64,000 bases of DNA from Drosophila miranda. Taxonomy: Eukaryota > Arthropoda > Insecta > Diptera > Drosophilidae. Each line of letters starts with the position of its first letter. Position 1 is the first letter of the stretch. Of this stretch, positions 20,600 to 34,131 are shown piece after piece. The stretch covers positions 29,763,657 to 29,827,656 of the forward strand of contig NC_046674.1 of assembly GCF_003369915.1 (NCBI RefSeq), given 5' to 3'. A program made the position numbers and the translations under genes. The notes beneath the pieces were generated by a model, which worked only from the letters and a program-made list of their open reading frames with translations, was not told the origin of the DNA and ran no database searches.

Positions 20600-22610
20600 G
20601 ACGTAAGTTTAGTGTTCCCATGATGGATAGTCAAGCGCTCGTCCTCGGCTAATGAACATCTTTTTATTACTTTTTGGGTCACCAAAATGTCTTGGTTCAC
20701 CATTCCGGCTGCTTGCGGTGACTGTACTTTGTTCAATGGGGGTCAAATGCCAGTTGGGCAGCGGCAGCCCCAAAATTATGCTACAGCGAAAAACACACAA
20801 GAAAATATGTTAGGGAAAATCTTAACGAAATTTCTCACGTTTGCCATAATTACGAGCAAAATACGTGACATGTGTGTTGACGGTGATATTTACCATCAGA
20901 GCTGCGATGCGGTTAAGGTTTAACTTCGGGTTAGCTAACAGCCACGCCCCCCAATATTCGATAGATGAGTGTGTGCAAGTTGGAATGGTCTCGGAGCGGG
21001 TGCCGAGCTGTAAATGGTAATAATACCAATAAAAATCTGTGTAAAACAACCCCTCAAGCTCGACCTCGACATCAATGCGATCTAACGATGTAATTCATAA
21101 AAATCTCTTGAACAAATGTTTGTGCCTCCTGGCCCGAGACGCTAAGCTAGAGAGTCACCACATTAATAATGGTCTGGGGATTGAGATTGCGGGTTCGGGT
21201 GACTTTTCCATATCCTTTGAATAATTCAGGCAGAGCTGAATCTTTTCTCTTTTTCTGATTTTTTGGTTTTTTTTGCTGTGCTTCTTAAAGTTTTGGCAGT
21301 CGTCTAAGAGACCGTCCCAGAGAGCGTTGCTTGATTGAATTGCTGCCTGATTGACAGTTGACAGTTGAAATTGATTTGGCTGCGAGATGTCGTGCGGCGC
21401 TCCACGAAGCTGGTGGTGGTGGTTGAAACAATCCATACTATCCATCCCACATACATCTAGCCATCGGTGGAAGCCCAGACCAGAACTAGAGAGACCGAGA
21501 GACCGAGTTCCAAGTTCCGAGCTCCGCAGTACAAACGGCTACACTTATTAATCCCCCGAGTGCAGGCGTGCATAAGTATCGGGCAAATGGATTAGAAATT
21601 TGTATGTGCACCACGATGTCGACTTGGGTATCGACTTTTGGCGTTGTGCGGATGTGAGGATCTGGATATTGGTTAGCTGCTAGGAAAAGGATTTCTGACT
21701 GACTTGCAGTCAGGGACCGGGACACAGCCCCCTCGCCCCAGCACCATGCAATGTTACCTCAAATCTGTTGCTATTTAATTAAGTTGGATGGACCACGCCC
21801 AAGGGATGGGGTGTCTGGGTGGTGAGTGCGAGCATATGGACCTCCATCCACCATCCGACTTGAATCCATCCACATCCACATCCATTTGCTGCCATACTTG
21901 TGTGACAGTTAATGAACTTCTGTCACTCGTCGCGGGGGCGCCGCCCTCTTTGTTCTTCGCTAATCAAAGATACTCCCAGACAAGCGGTACGCGATGCGAG
22001 TATTCTCGTATGTGAGCGGCTTGGCGATGCGGTGACTAGGGATGCAATCAATTAATTGATGGATGATGTGCATAATGAAAAGCGAACGCGAATTGTGGAT
22101 GGAGGAAGTACCAGAAATGTGGGGTGTAAGATTTTATTAGAAAGTTCTATCGTTCAATGGTGGCATTCAAAAGCAAGCGCAGTATGAAGGAAACGAATGC
22201 TTCTTTTCTTTCCTGAGAAACGATTTCAAATAAATTCAATCTGTGATCTGTAAAGCATTTCTGATACTTTCAGTCCTTTCCAAAGAAAGTTTTGTATTCT
22301 TAAGATAATATTTCATTCATATTTCGTACATAACGATTATTGTAATTATTGTATCTACTTAGAGTATGTATGTATGGCTGTAAGAATCAAATATACCAAT
22401 ACACAGCTCTAAGAAAAATCTATCCATATCTACTAACTTTTAACATTTTAAGTTTTAGCTTAAATCTTTTAAGTATAGTCATTGGTGGTAATAATTATCC
22501 AAATATGGGATTTTCCGTGAATGTGTCAAACGAGGCCAAACAATTAAAATTGGAAAATTTCAATGCAACCAGTTGTAAGATACTTAAGTTATTTAAAAAA
22601 AAGAAGCTCA
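20600..22610. other. Non-coding stretch
   Basis: No gene supported. Frames at 20687-20923 (+) and 21155-21445 (-) are open but lack promoter context and any family signature. Confidence 0.4.
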
Positions 22611-22616
22611 ACTAGC

Positions 22617-22935
22617 ACCTGCCTGGATGTACGGCATTCAGGTGTATGGGATTGCCGCCAAAACTAACATTGCGAGGATCACGACGTTCCAGAGTAAATT
22701 TCTATGTAGGATCTCCGGAGCTGAGTGGTATATCCGTAACCGCGACATTTCCAAGGTCCTTAACATACCTCTTGTCGGTGATGTTATCAACAATCAAGCG
22801 AAGAACCATATCTCTAAGCTCAGAAGCCACCCTACTGGCGAGGCGTCTTGCGAGAACAAGATGCCGGCGTAGGCTGGCCAAAATACACCCAGTCATCCAA
22901 CAGGATGATCTAAGAGGACCTCTACCTTAGAAGCC
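22617..22935 (+). mobile_element. Jockey-clade non-LTR retrotransposon, C-terminal fragment
   Basis: The frame reads WMYGIQVYGIAAKTNIARI then FQSKFLCRISGAEWYIRN. This matches the conserved end of jockey/Doc/F-type reverse transcriptase ORFs (WTYGIQLWG..SNI...FQSK.LR.I..APWYV.N). After KLRSHPT the reading shifts to another frame (LARRLARTRCRRRLAKIHP), which is also the expected family sequence, so there is a frameshift near 22835. The 5' part is missing and there is no poly(A) tail directly after it. Confidence 0.75.
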
Positions 22936-23217
22936 TGGACAGATAATTGCACCAAATAATATCCCCCTCCAAATTTTTCAACCATGATAACACGAATTTT
23001 TTTTATTTTTTTTTCGTAAATCATCATAATTTTTCCTGCGATTATTGTATAAGTTGCTCCAAAAGTAACAGCAAACAAAAAATTGTATTATTATTTCATA
23101 CCCAAAAACAAAGCCTTTAAAAAAAAAAAATTTGAAACAAATTTTTTAGCCATTTAAAAAAAAAACAATGGAACAAAAAACTCATTCAAAATTTTTAAAA
23201 GCCCCAAATTGAATAGG
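22936..23217. other. A-rich spacer
   Basis: Poly-A and poly-T tracts (for example 22997-23016 and 23119-23130) between the jockey fragment and DINE-1 copy D. No gene. Confidence 0.5.
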
Positions 23218-23957
23218 AACGAGGGGTAACGTTGTGAGTTGCTCCTGCGACCGCAACTCTACATTTATACCCGATACATAGTCAGTATTGCTCTCCTCCG
23301 CCAGACGGCGCGTGGCAACGAACGACAAAGAGTGCGCGCGAGAGAGACAGAAAATGAGTCAGAAGGTATCGTCGGGCGCTGCGTAGCACTTGTGCAGGCT
23401 GATATCACAGTAGTGTGGATACCAAATTTGGTTGCTCTAGCTCTTATAGTCTTTGAGATCTAGGCACTCACTTTTAGCGATAGGCAAAGCCGATAAACGT
23501 GCGTGTTAGAGAGAGATAGAGTGAGAGAGCATGAAATTGTTTCATATTTCTGGGTGCAATAATAATACGATCTGGTTCAGATTGTGCAGTCAAGAAATAT
23601 ATAGTCATTCTTCTGCGTTTTTTGATTTCTCGTCTCTTCAAAATTGTGGATGCCACAGATTTTCGTCCTTTCTGTGGGCGGAAGGGGGCGGGGCGCTGTT
23701 TTGCAATGCACTTGTAACTGTGACATATCACAAAAGCCTGGATACAAAATGTCGTTGCTCTAGCTCTAATAGTTTTTAGGATCTGGGCGCACATAGGGAC
23801 GGACAGTCGGACAGACAGACATGGCTCTATCGACTCGGCTATTGATGCTGATCAAGAATAAATATACTTTATGGGGTCGAAAACGCTTCCTTCTGGACGT
23901 TACACACATCCATTTTCACCACATAACCCTATACTCTTTTTAAGTATCGGGTACAAA
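23218..23957 (-). mobile_element. DINE-1 copy D, internally shortened
   Basis: It starts AACGAGGGGTAACGTTGTGAG and ends TTTTTAAGTATCGGGTAC. Compared with copies A, B and H, one internal block is missing, giving about 740 bp, and the microsatellite is short (GGACGGACAGTCGGACAGACAGAC). Confidence 0.8.
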
Positions 23958-23989
23958 AATGGGTTTGGTTGACAGCGGAAATAAAAAGT

Positions 23990-24078
23990 TCAATTTTGTT
24001 GCCTAGTGGTGTCACTCTGCAGTTTATCTGAAGGCGTTAAATTGGGGCGAGACAACGTTCGCCGGGTCCGCTAGTTTT
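23990..24078 (+). mobile_element. Possible Helitron 3' tail
   Basis: The sequence GAGACAACGTTCGCCGGGTCCGCTAGT ends in CTAG followed by T, after a short GC-rich stem-like stretch. That is the usual form of Helitron 3' ends (hairpin then CTRR, inserted before T). No helicase or other ORF is present, so this would be a fragment. Confidence 0.3.
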
Positions 24079-24079
24079 A

Positions 24080-25905
24080 CGTAATAATATTAATTATTTT
24101 TGAGCAAACTAATATAAAACTCGAATAAAATGAATATAATGATGGGGAAAGTTTAATAATAAAAAAATCATAGGAAGTTGTGACATTTTTGAAGTAAAAG
24201 TTATAATGATTACGCTCGCTGATTTCAGTCCCGTACTCACTTTTATATACCAAAGGGTGTTTAAAAGCATCTAGATTTTGATCCATTTCATGAGCCTTTG
24301 GCTTCCTGAAACTATAAATTTCTCACTGAGTACGGTTGGACCATGTCACTACTCTGAACGCTGTTCTATTTTTAGTCATTTTCATTTTCAGTTTCAATTT
24401 AAGATTCACTTTCAAGTAAGAGTCGCAGTCTATGTCCCCATTTCATCCTCTGGGGTTCTGCGAAGTCAATCGAAGGTTGCACGAATGTTCTACGAGTATT
24501 GATTGCTTTGACAAATCTGAGGCACGTGTAATTTCATTATAATACCCGAATCGGCCCCGGTCGTAGATTTCCACAAAAGGCAGCAGACTCTGGGGGTAGA
24601 GTCCCCAAAGTGAAGGAAGGCGGGAAACGAAAGCAGGAGGCAAGAGGCAAGAGGCAGGAGCAATGTCTCTTTTTGTGTGTGTATGGAAAATTAAATTCAA
24701 TTGTGTGACAAGTTAATCCTATTTCTCATCTCCCAACTTTTATTTAAGCTTCATTCTTTATGCATTACATGCGAGAGCAAGTGCGAGTGGGAATGGGAAT
24801 GAGGATGGTTGCCAAGGAAGTCAATCAATCAGTTCGTCAGTCAGTCTGCCAGTCAGTCAGAGAGTCTGCGAGTCAGTTAGTCAGTCACTCAGGGGCAGCG
24901 TCATAGGCTGTCAGAAATGTTTGAAATGTTGCCTGTCTGCAGAGTGAAAGCGTTGGCTGAAGGGTTGTAGCCGTTCCCCCTGGGGGTTGGAGTTCCATCA
25001 GCCCGGCCCTCGTCCTCAAACCCTCTCCAGCAACACTTCATTAAACGCATAAAGCAATAAAATGTGTTCCCGATGAACAAAACAAAGGCTGCCCCCGGAA
25101 CTGCCATCCCCATCCCCAATTCCCCAATACCCCATACCCCATACCCCATACCCCATGTCTCATCTCTGAGCCCCATCGACCGTCTGACAGCTTGACGGTT
25201 GCCTGCTAATGGCAGTACCAGGAGCCAGGAGCCAGGACGAGGAGAAGCATCACAGAAGTGGAGTGCAGTAGATAGGAGAGGATGATGGCACATACTCGTA
25301 CTCTCATGGATGTCTGTCCACTGACTGGAGCGACTTCTGAGGCATCTCCTGATTGATACCCGAAAGCAATGGAATTCATGCAATACTCCTACCCTCCCAA
25401 AACGCCTCGTAATCGAACGAGTGAATTTTCATACGGAATTAATAGAACAATGCAATGTTTAATAGACTAGCTGGATGATGTAGTATCTTTATCAAATTGG
25501 TCATTGAGCTGGAAAGTTGTGTGCGTGTGCCTCAGTGCGTGTTCCCCATCCTGCCGGACCTTTCCTCATCGTCGTCCAAATATAGAAGAGCTATACATAG
25601 CCATCTAATGGAGACAGCAACGACTTCTCTTCTGCCACTAAGCATCCCCCTGTTCCCAGCCTCCAGTGTAAGTGGGTGGAATCTCCAGGTTTCACACGAA
25701 CAGGCTGTCGCCTCCGTCTACGTAATAAGTAGGAGATGCCAAGTATCGGTGCCGTATCGTATCCTTCGGAGACTAAGGACCAAACATTGCGAATTGGTGA
25801 AGTACAGCTGCTGGGCTTCCAAAGCAGGCGCCTCCGGGCGGGGGACAGCGAAATTTGTTGGTTTGTTGCGAGCGGCTACACATTGATGCAGGCTCCATTA
25901 AAATA
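24080..25905. other. Non-coding stretch with simple repeats
   Basis: No supported gene. A CAGTCAGT-type run is at 24828-24890 and (CCCCATA)n at 25116-25157. Open frames on either strand are low-complexity. Confidence 0.45.
25116..25157. repeat. (ATACCCC)n minisatellite
   Basis: About five 7-bp units of CCCCATA. Confidence 0.75.
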
Positions 25906-26144
25906 TCATCTGTAGGCAGGACTCATAAACAAATAGAATGCCTTCATGATGGCCTTCAGGGGCTCAACGGGCGGTTCCGGAAGGGCTTGATCGAACATCT
26001 CCCTGACATGGTGCACCACTGGCACGCAATGCTCCCGATCACTGCCAAAGACCACATCCTGCGCCCCGTCGTTTTTGGTTCTTTCAAAATACTTGACAGC
26101 TACACAAATTTTGAGATTTTCTCTTCTGGGCGGCTAGTTTTCAT
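25906..26144 (-). pseudogene. Small minus-strand coding sequence with one frameshift
   Basis: From the stop (25908-25906) back to about 26115 one frame reads AVKYFERTKNDGAQDVVFG, then SDREHCVPVVHHVREMFDQ, ALPEPPVEPLKAIMKAFYL and FMSPAYR. It has balanced codon use and strong protein-like composition. The only ATG that makes sense (26144-26142) opens MKTSRPEEKISKFV in another frame, which meets TAG right at the junction. The span is 239 nt, one short of a multiple of three. So either a net one-base loss (or two-base gain) breaks a gene of about 78 residues, or the start lies in an unseen upstream exon (TAG|CCG at about 26134 is a weak acceptor). No signal peptide. Family not recognised. Confidence 0.5.
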
Positions 26145-26149
26145 ATCAC

Positions 26150-28750
26150 AAATCGAAAATTGCTTCCAAATCGAACAGCTAGACTTATGTATGTGGAAGG
26201 AGTACGCTTAAGAGGTAATGAGGGAAAAATTTAGTTCGATAGAGCTCCTCCGTAGAACCTCCTCTGTTTAAGGAAGCTCCGTTCTCTCTCTTGAGCACAC
26301 TCGATGCATATTTAATTAAACTTTCACCTTGTCAGGGGATGCGTCCAAAGCACTTTGGTCTCTCGCTTCAATCACCCGCCAATGGGTGGGGAGGCCGATG
26401 CTGATGATGTTGACGTTGATAATGATGACGATGGGCTCTGCAAATCATGTTGTTGAGGGACCTGTCCTGGTCCCTGTCCATGTCCTGAGGAATACTTAAA
26501 AGCAACACGACAAGCTATAATTAAATCAGTTTTAATTAATGCAAAAAGCGAAATTTCAAAAGACGTCGCTAGACTTTCAGACATGGAAAACAGAAAACAG
26601 AGCGAAGGACGAAGGCCAGGACACAGACCCCAGACCCAAATCCGGACCCGGACGCAGAGCCGGTGTTCGGGAGAATGAAGGAAGGCAGCGCCGCACACGG
26701 GTTTCCGGGCGCAACGTTTTGTTGTCGCATAATTACAACTCAATTGTAATCCAATTTTGGGCAGGCATATAAATCCGATTCAGGCCTCCTCTGCGACTAT
26801 GGAAACGTGTGGCATGAATTGGAAAGGGTGCGATGGTGAGGTTTTGCGGCGGAGACGTCACTGGTGTCTGTGTCAACTTTTTCGGTGTCAAATAAATAAA
26901 CTTTTGACAGTCGGCAGACAGGCCAGCGGGGTATCGGCGGCTCCATTCCCCATCGCCAGTCCTCCGTTTGTTGTACTCGAAATGTAAATTAGTAAAACGG
27001 GCATTCATTGGAAAAGTAGGAATGGTGGGGGCATAAATGCTTTAATGGAAATATCCAGCTCCATCGCTCCGGCTCCCCTCTCGCTTCTCCACCCTCGTTT
27101 TCTCTTTCTCCTCATATGGCACTCAACTCTTGATAACTGCAAATTAGTTGCACATGTTGCCGCATGGGCCACAACTCAAAACAAGACGTGTTTGCACTAA
27201 TTTGGCCAAAATCAACAGCTGTGTGTACATGTGCCCCTCCGCTCCGCTCGGCTCCATCTGTGTGAGTGCGGGGAAAACTCATCATAACTTTCTTATCAAA
27301 AACTTATTCCAAGCCCCGAGATACCCATAACAGCCATAAGAGCAACAACACCCTGGCTAAGAAAATACGGCGAGCAACTGGAAAAAAGACCAGCTTCGAG
27401 TCGGATGGTTTTTTTTTTGTGGCAGACCGAAGTCACGAATACCCTGGCGGTGGAACGTTGGCCAAATATTTATTTATTTATTTATTTATTTTAATGAATT
27501 TATTTACGGTTAATGTCTTTATAATTTATTGGATATTTCTTAAGAAAATATCTCATTTTAGCTGAAAATCTCTCAAAACGAAGAGAATAGTTAGCCAGAA
27601 CAGAGAAAAATCATTTAATCATTTGAAGCGTGGGACACTCTGAAAGCCTTATGAATACAAGCTTCAGAATACTTATAGTAATTCTGAAATACATTTCGTA
27701 AAGCAATTTCAATTTCAATTTTAAGAAAATTATGGTTAGAAACTCACAGTACGTACGAGTCTGCTTTAAAGTATGGTACCCTCCTGAAGGGTATGAAAGG
27801 AGAGAGGAAAATTCGAGGCGAAAAACTAAAACGAAAGCAGAAAAATTGCCTAGAAAACTTGTTATAATTACACACACACACACCACGCACATGTGTGTGG
27901 GGCATGCGGCGGCCTGACTCACGGCTTGACTGACTAACTGACTGAGTGAGAAGCAGCAACTATGACCAGGATGAGGATGAGGACTAATGGAGGACCCTGG
28001 CGTGGCATGCATGAGCAGGCAACATATGTTGGACTTTGGCGCAAACTTTTCTGAGTTTTCGGTGCGTCCTCTTGGCCGTGCTCCGTGCTACCACCTTGGC
28101 TCTGTTTCCTGCCACTAGCTCCGCCTGCTACCGCCGCCTAGTGGTACAGCAGCAGTGTGTGGAACGTGTGCGTTTTGTGGTTGAGTAAACGCACAGTTTA
28201 GGCCCAGAATGCAACAGCTGTGACACCCTCTTCCGTGGTACTCCTACATCCTGTATCCTCCACCCGGCCCCATCAAGTGCCGCCTCTCCCTGGAACCCAC
28301 TCTTCAAGTTGCTGCCACAAGAAGACCCAGCGAGGGCTTTCATTCTAAATCCTCGTATAAGACAGAAAGAGATAATTGTTGTACGAATGGAGAGATTCAA
28401 TCTCAACCCAATCTTAATAATGATTATGAGGTTATGAGGGGTATAAACAACAGAATTGCTTGAAAAATATTCAATATATTTTCTATATTAAATTAACTGT
28501 GATACAGATTTCGATTAAAGATCGAACACTTAACGATAAGGCGATTCCCAGTCTTAATATTTCCAGTGAATACTCGAGAAATATCAGACTGTTATTCGAA
28601 AGCAATCATTTAATCATTGGATTGGAAAGCAGTTCGATAACTAACATTTGATAAGCGATAAACGATAAAAATAGCACTTACAGTCGATAAGAACCATACG
28701 AGGAGACACTTTTAACCATTCGAAAGCATTCCAATAAGTTAAACAAGCGG
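26150..28750. other. Non-coding stretch
   Basis: No supported gene. (ATTT)n at 27466-27492, (CA)n at about 27872-27884, A/T-rich in the second half. Confidence 0.45.
27466..27492. repeat. (ATTT)n microsatellite
   Basis: Six units of TTTA/ATTT. Confidence 0.8.
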
Positions 28751-28751
28751 A

Positions 28752-29120
28752 AACATTGTGAGTAACGGCAAAGGCCGCGGCTCTACCTTTATATCCGATA
28801 CTCAGTCGGTGCCAGATGTCGCACACGGAACGAGGAAGAGTGTGTGTGAGAGGGAGAGATGGAGTGAGCGCGTAGAAGCGGGTTGTGTAGCCACTGAAAT
28901 TTAATTTGTTGATATTTTCTATGATTCTGCGTTTTCGGGTGTCTCATATTTTCAAATTGTGGATCCCCCAGATTTTCGTCTTTTGTGGGAGCTCTTATAG
29001 TCTCTGAGAAGAAGGCGTCAAACAAGACGGACAGACAGACAGAACCATATCGACTCGGCTGGGTGTTACAGACATCTATTTCCATCACAATTCTTATTTA
29101 CTCCTATACTCTGTGAGTAG
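28752..29120 (-). mobile_element. DINE-1 copy E, truncated and diverged
   Basis: CATTGTGAGTAACGGC and ATCCGATACTCAGTCGG at the left. CCCCAGATTTTCGTC, GACGGACAGACAGACAGAAC and TCGACTCGGCTGGG follow. The end (CTATACTCTGTGAGTAGAT) is degraded. Much of the interior is missing. Confidence 0.7.
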
Positions 29121-32100
29121 ATCTTTGAATCTTTTGGTATGGGAAGCTCAAGCTTCATATGACTACTGAAGGGTTAGTGAAAATGAGGGGCTTCCATGCA
29201 ATCAGCGCCCCTGTCATATGAAGCAAAGCGTTGAAGCCCGAAACTTTTCGAGACCCCGGGACCTTGGGAGAACAGAAAGAATAGAGGCTGCCCCGTTGAA
29301 GATGGGGGAATTGTTAACGAAGGCCCAGAAGTAGCAACAGCACGATCCCCAAGCGAAATCCAGAGAACAAATAAAAAGTAGAGGAAATTCGGCCGAAAAA
29401 AGAAGAAAAGGAAAACTTTTTTGGCAACTTTGTTGTCATCTTTGTCCTTGCCAAAAAAATGCCTAAAACCGGTTGGGCCCAACAGAAAAAAAGGAATAAA
29501 TATGCCAATGAAATGGGTTTCCCCGCCATATGCGGAGGCGTAGTGGCTGGGGGGCGTCTGGCCCCGGCTTCAGAGCCTCCGAGCACTCCTAGCTTGAGCT
29601 GCAGACGGAGTCAGAGCCGCAGTCGGAGTAAGAGGCATGTGCTCGCATATGCGGGACACGTACTTGCGCTATAATTATTTCGTACGTGAGCAAGTGAGCC
29701 CGCCGAAAAGACAATGAGAGAGAAACGTACGGCTAAGTCTGGGTGGAATGGGAGGTGGGGAATGGTGGTGGGGAGGTGGTCGTCTACGGCCGGAAGACGT
29801 CAGAGTCTTAAGGTTAGCATACATCAGAACGGCTTGGAGGCGGCTCCTCCCGCTTTAAGTCAACTTTGTAGTCGGGTCTGGCATCTGGAGATGAAATGAG
29901 ATAAAGATGAGAAATGGGGGCAGGCGCATAGGGAGATGCCACACGAGTCTTGCAGTCCGGGGTTCTCCGCAACACGTGGCTCGACAGCTCGACACAACAT
30001 ATCAAAATATTTACAGTGCAGCTTATGGCAATGCTACTGCTCCATTTCCTTCATTTGCAGCGCTCCTTGCAACCCTGGGGGCGGCACATGGCAAAAAATT
30101 TTCAGAGGCGCAGCTGCGTTCAAACGTCGCGTCGTCTACGTGCGGTTTTTCCTACTGGTTTTTGTTTTTGCTGTTTTTTTTTTTTAGTGCCAATGGCAAG
30201 GCAACGCGAATGCACCATTACACATGGTGTTAGTTGTCCACTTCTACGGACAGATGGAAAGAAGGAGTAGAAGAAAAAAGACAGGGAAATATGTACATAG
30301 AGAGATAGTGGAAAAACTAAGAATACTCTGGGGAGCACCTAACCGAACTAATGAGGTTGATTGGGAAGATGGGCGGACTCCTCCTCGTAGTTCAGTTTAT
30401 AAATCAAATATTGTCTACATTTTCTGTCCATAATCGCATAACTACTCAACTGCGCCTTATTTCGATGGAACTCCATTGACTTTGAATAGATGACTCATGC
30501 AGAGACCTAATTAATGAACTGTTTTTCTCTACAGAACCCACTCAGAGCCCATCCGTAGCATCATCATCATCAGGCAGCGACCTCATCGAGCTTAATTCTC
30601 ATAAAAGTCACATAAAGTAAATAAGTTTTATTATGAGCACGCACCGCCAAAGGGACCAGAAGCTGGAGCTGGAGATGGAAATTGAGATGGAGATGGGAGC
30701 TGCAACAGGACTACTGGTAGATTCTAGCTTTGGCAGTTGTCACCGCTGGAGTAATTAACATTCAAAATAAAAATGAAAACAAGTCAACTGTGGAGCATTG
30801 GCTGGAGCGGTGGCTGCCTCATCATACCATTTTGCCGTTCCACTCCGTTCGCTGTGGTTTGGTCCTGGTTCGTTCGGGTCTCTTTTCTGTGGGTGGTAAA
30901 AGTTTTTAATAACCCCGCAACAACAAACACGGCAATGACAACGGCCCCGGCCACGTCACAGGACAACGGACGACCCCGGGATGGTATACACAAAGCAGTG
31001 CGGAGTGTAGAGCCAACCGCCAACAGCCACAATAATGACACACAAAACTTTGACAATGTAGTCGTGCGTGCTCCTGCCTTTCCTTCCGCACTCAAACCCC
31101 TTGTCTCCAAAAGCCTCCCGTCCCGCAGCCTTACAACAGCTCCCATCCGCCACCCAACACCCGCCTCCCGCGACCCTGCTATCCACCGGCGTGGCCAACG
31201 GAAAAGGATTTCTGCCACAACGAAAACAGCAATGAAAACCACAAAATGTTGCCCGTAGCAGTAGACAGAGATGGAGCCTTATACGCAACATCAAATTGCT
31301 GGCCGCACACACACACACACACACCCACACATGCCGTAACACCCACACACGATCCACCCACACAGATGAGTGTTTGGGGCGGTGATTGGGGTGCGGTGGC
31401 GTGTCCACTTCAATGGATATTCAATCGCAATGCGAGGGCAACAATTGAAGCGGTTTTAAAATCAACGAATGCGGCTTATTACGCACACAGACACAACAGC
31501 AATCAGCCACCCACACAGCCGCAGCTCCCCAGCCGCCCACTGGAACACCCAACCATTGAACCACTGAACCACACGCACAATAAAATAAATGTCAAATTAA
31601 AATTGACATACTGTGACAGACATTCCAAAGTCTGGAAAAGTATCCAGCGGATTCAGAGGTGTGAAGCGCATGGCCCCCAATGTACTCTCATGCGGATGCA
31701 GATCCAGATCCAGATGCAACGCGGATGCGGAAGCGGAAGCGGGAGTGCCGCATCGTCTCTCTCGCTCTCTCTGTCCAGCTGTTTACACTGTGACCAAATT
31801 ATATTGGATTAGATTAGCCCTCATCTGAAGGACAGCCTAATTAAGTGAGCCGAGAGCGAGAGCCACTGCTATGTGGATCAGGGTACTCTGAGGATGGACA
31901 GGACATCCTTTTGAGCCAATTAAAAAGTTGAATACATAAAGAATACGAATACGATACGTATCGGGATCAAACTACACATGTTTTTCCCCTTGGTATGTGC
32001 TGAGATTTTCGTGCGACATTCACGACATTCGTGATAAAAATATATACACTTTGACTTCTAAGTACAACCTTGAAATGATTCCTGAGCAAAAATAGTCCGC

Positions 32101-33700
32101 AAAGTGAATTAACCCCTTTTGAACTTTGAATCATAACAGGACCTGGAAAACCGATTCAACCTCTAAGAGATCCGTTAATATTGCTTCCAAAAAAGTTTAA
32201 GTAATCTATTAAAAGTTATATCAGCTGCAAGGATACCCGTTCCTTATAACCTTCTACAAAGTTAAAGAGGAAAATAGAATTTCCATCTTAGAAGACTGCT
32301 AATTGTTTCCACACCACGCTTGAAAGAGCTCAAGAAAATTGGCATTTTTGGGCTAGGCTCCCACTCGCAGCTTCTCCCACTGACAGATTTGTTCAGTCGA
32401 TTACAATGGACTCTCCGCCCTATGAAAGCCCTAATCAAAGTGTCGTTTACCATGGCGGCACCACCTGGCCAGATTTACTCCGGATAATGCCTCAGGGTCT
32501 CTCTTTGGGTTTCTTCCTTTTTGATTTTTTTTTTTTTTTTGGTGGTGGGGCCAGGGCACATGACTTTAAGGCAAGGCTTTGATCTGCCAGAGAGTTCGAG
32601 AGGCACTAATAAGATTTTAAAGACCATTTATGAAACGAAAGAGTGGGCCTGGGGGAGGTGGAGGGGGAGAGGCACAAATCAAGTGAAAAATGGTAAATGG
32701 GGGAATAGCAAGGGGATGGGATGAAGCACCCTGTCCTCCAGGCGCGTCTAATTTTATTAATGTTACCAATTTTCAACGGGTGGCAAGGCCATCACCAGGT
32801 AAGTGCCCCAAGAGGTGTGTGGGTGGGCTGCGAGTGGGTTCCTGGTTGTAGCAATAAATGTGCTGCTTACGCGTGCAATTAAATATGAAATATTTAAGAG
32901 CTAGCGGACCAAAGGAGCTGCAGAAATGGGGGAGGCATTGAATACTCGTAGATGGCGGTTGGGGTTGGAGCTGGTCTTCATACTTCTCCTGGTGAGTGGG
33001 TGGGTGGTCGGGTGATTGCGTTGCAGCTAATTAATAATTTTTAGGCAATTCAGCAAAATGCCGGAGCGTGGATGAGGCTGAGGCTGCGGCTGCTGCTGGC
33101 ATCTCAGGTGCGGAGCAAACTTCGTCTCGACTTGAGTTGAGACTTGATTAAGTTGCTTTTTAATGAAGTTCAAAGTGATTTCACTTGCAATTAATACACC
33201 TCCAGCCTCCAGAGCTTGCCATTCTCCTGCAGCCTCTTGCGTGGACAAACAAAGGGGTCCCTTCCCTCACCAATGATTGGTGGGGGCCCGTCAAAGTAGA
33301 AACCACTCCTCAGCCCAGGCGCAAACTTCACGTGAAACTATTTTCCGATGCTCTTCGATTAGCTGACAGGCAATCCACAAACACAGGGTAGGAAAGAGGA
33401 GGGCGTATAGGGGTGTATGGTGATGGATTTTGTGGTGAATAGGGGTGAGAAAATTAACTATAATATGAGACTCCCTGGAATTAATGGTACCAAAGAACGG
33501 CTGACACAGAAATAACTCAACTAATACCATACAAGCTTATACATTTCTGCCATTTCACATATGCATAACTATAAAACACATTTTATGTGCAAGTTTTTGT
33601 GTTTCTTAAAATATTTTCCGCCGCGTACTCAACGCGTACTCCCACTTTTCACAGCAATAGAGAGAAGATAGTAAATCTGAATATGAATGAATATGAATAT
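29121..33700. other. Long non-coding stretch
   Basis: No gene supported although several frames above 100 codons are open on both strands around 30770-31410; they overlap each other and are low-complexity. (AC)n at 31305-31324, poly-T at 32525-32540, GAGATGGAGATGG runs at 30668-30700. Confidence 0.45.
31305..31324. repeat. (AC)n microsatellite
   Basis: Ten AC units followed by interrupted CACCCACAC repeats. Confidence 0.8.
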
Positions 33701-34131
33701 CGGCATCAATAGCCGAGTCGATGGAGCCATGTCTGTCTGTCCGTCTGTCTTGTTTGGCGTCTAGCTCTCAGAGACTATAAGAGCAACGAAATTTTGTATC
33801 CGGACTCCAGTGATATCACACTGAATCAAGATTGTTTCAAATTTTGCCACGCCCCGTTCCGCCCCCACAAAGAACGAAAATCTGTGGCATCCACAATTTT
33901 GAAAATACAAGAAAACCGAAAAGCAGAATCTCAGAGAATGACCATATATTATAGCCTGTCGAGTCTGGATTAGATCGGATTATTATTTTAGCCCAGCCTC
34001 GCGCTTACTCATTCTCCCTCTCACACATTCATCGTCGTGCAATATGTGCGTTCTCTGGCGGATAGGAGCCATACTGTCTGAGTATCGGGTATAAATGGCC
34101 GCAGCAGCGACTCAAAACGTTCCCTCTCGTT
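33701..34131 (+). mobile_element. DINE-1 copy F, 5'-truncated
   Basis: It starts inside the core (GGCATCAATAGCCGAGTCGA), carries GTCTGTCTGTCCGTCTGTCTTG and the GCCACGCCCCGTTCCGCCCC block, and ends AACGTTCCCTCTCGTTG. Consensus orientation. Confidence 0.75.

Noticed and set aside
30773..31812. Several frames of 150-190 codons on both strands
   Set aside because: They overlap each other on opposite strands, consist of low-complexity (ACA/CAC, CCA) sequence, and none has a promoter, signal peptide or family motif.
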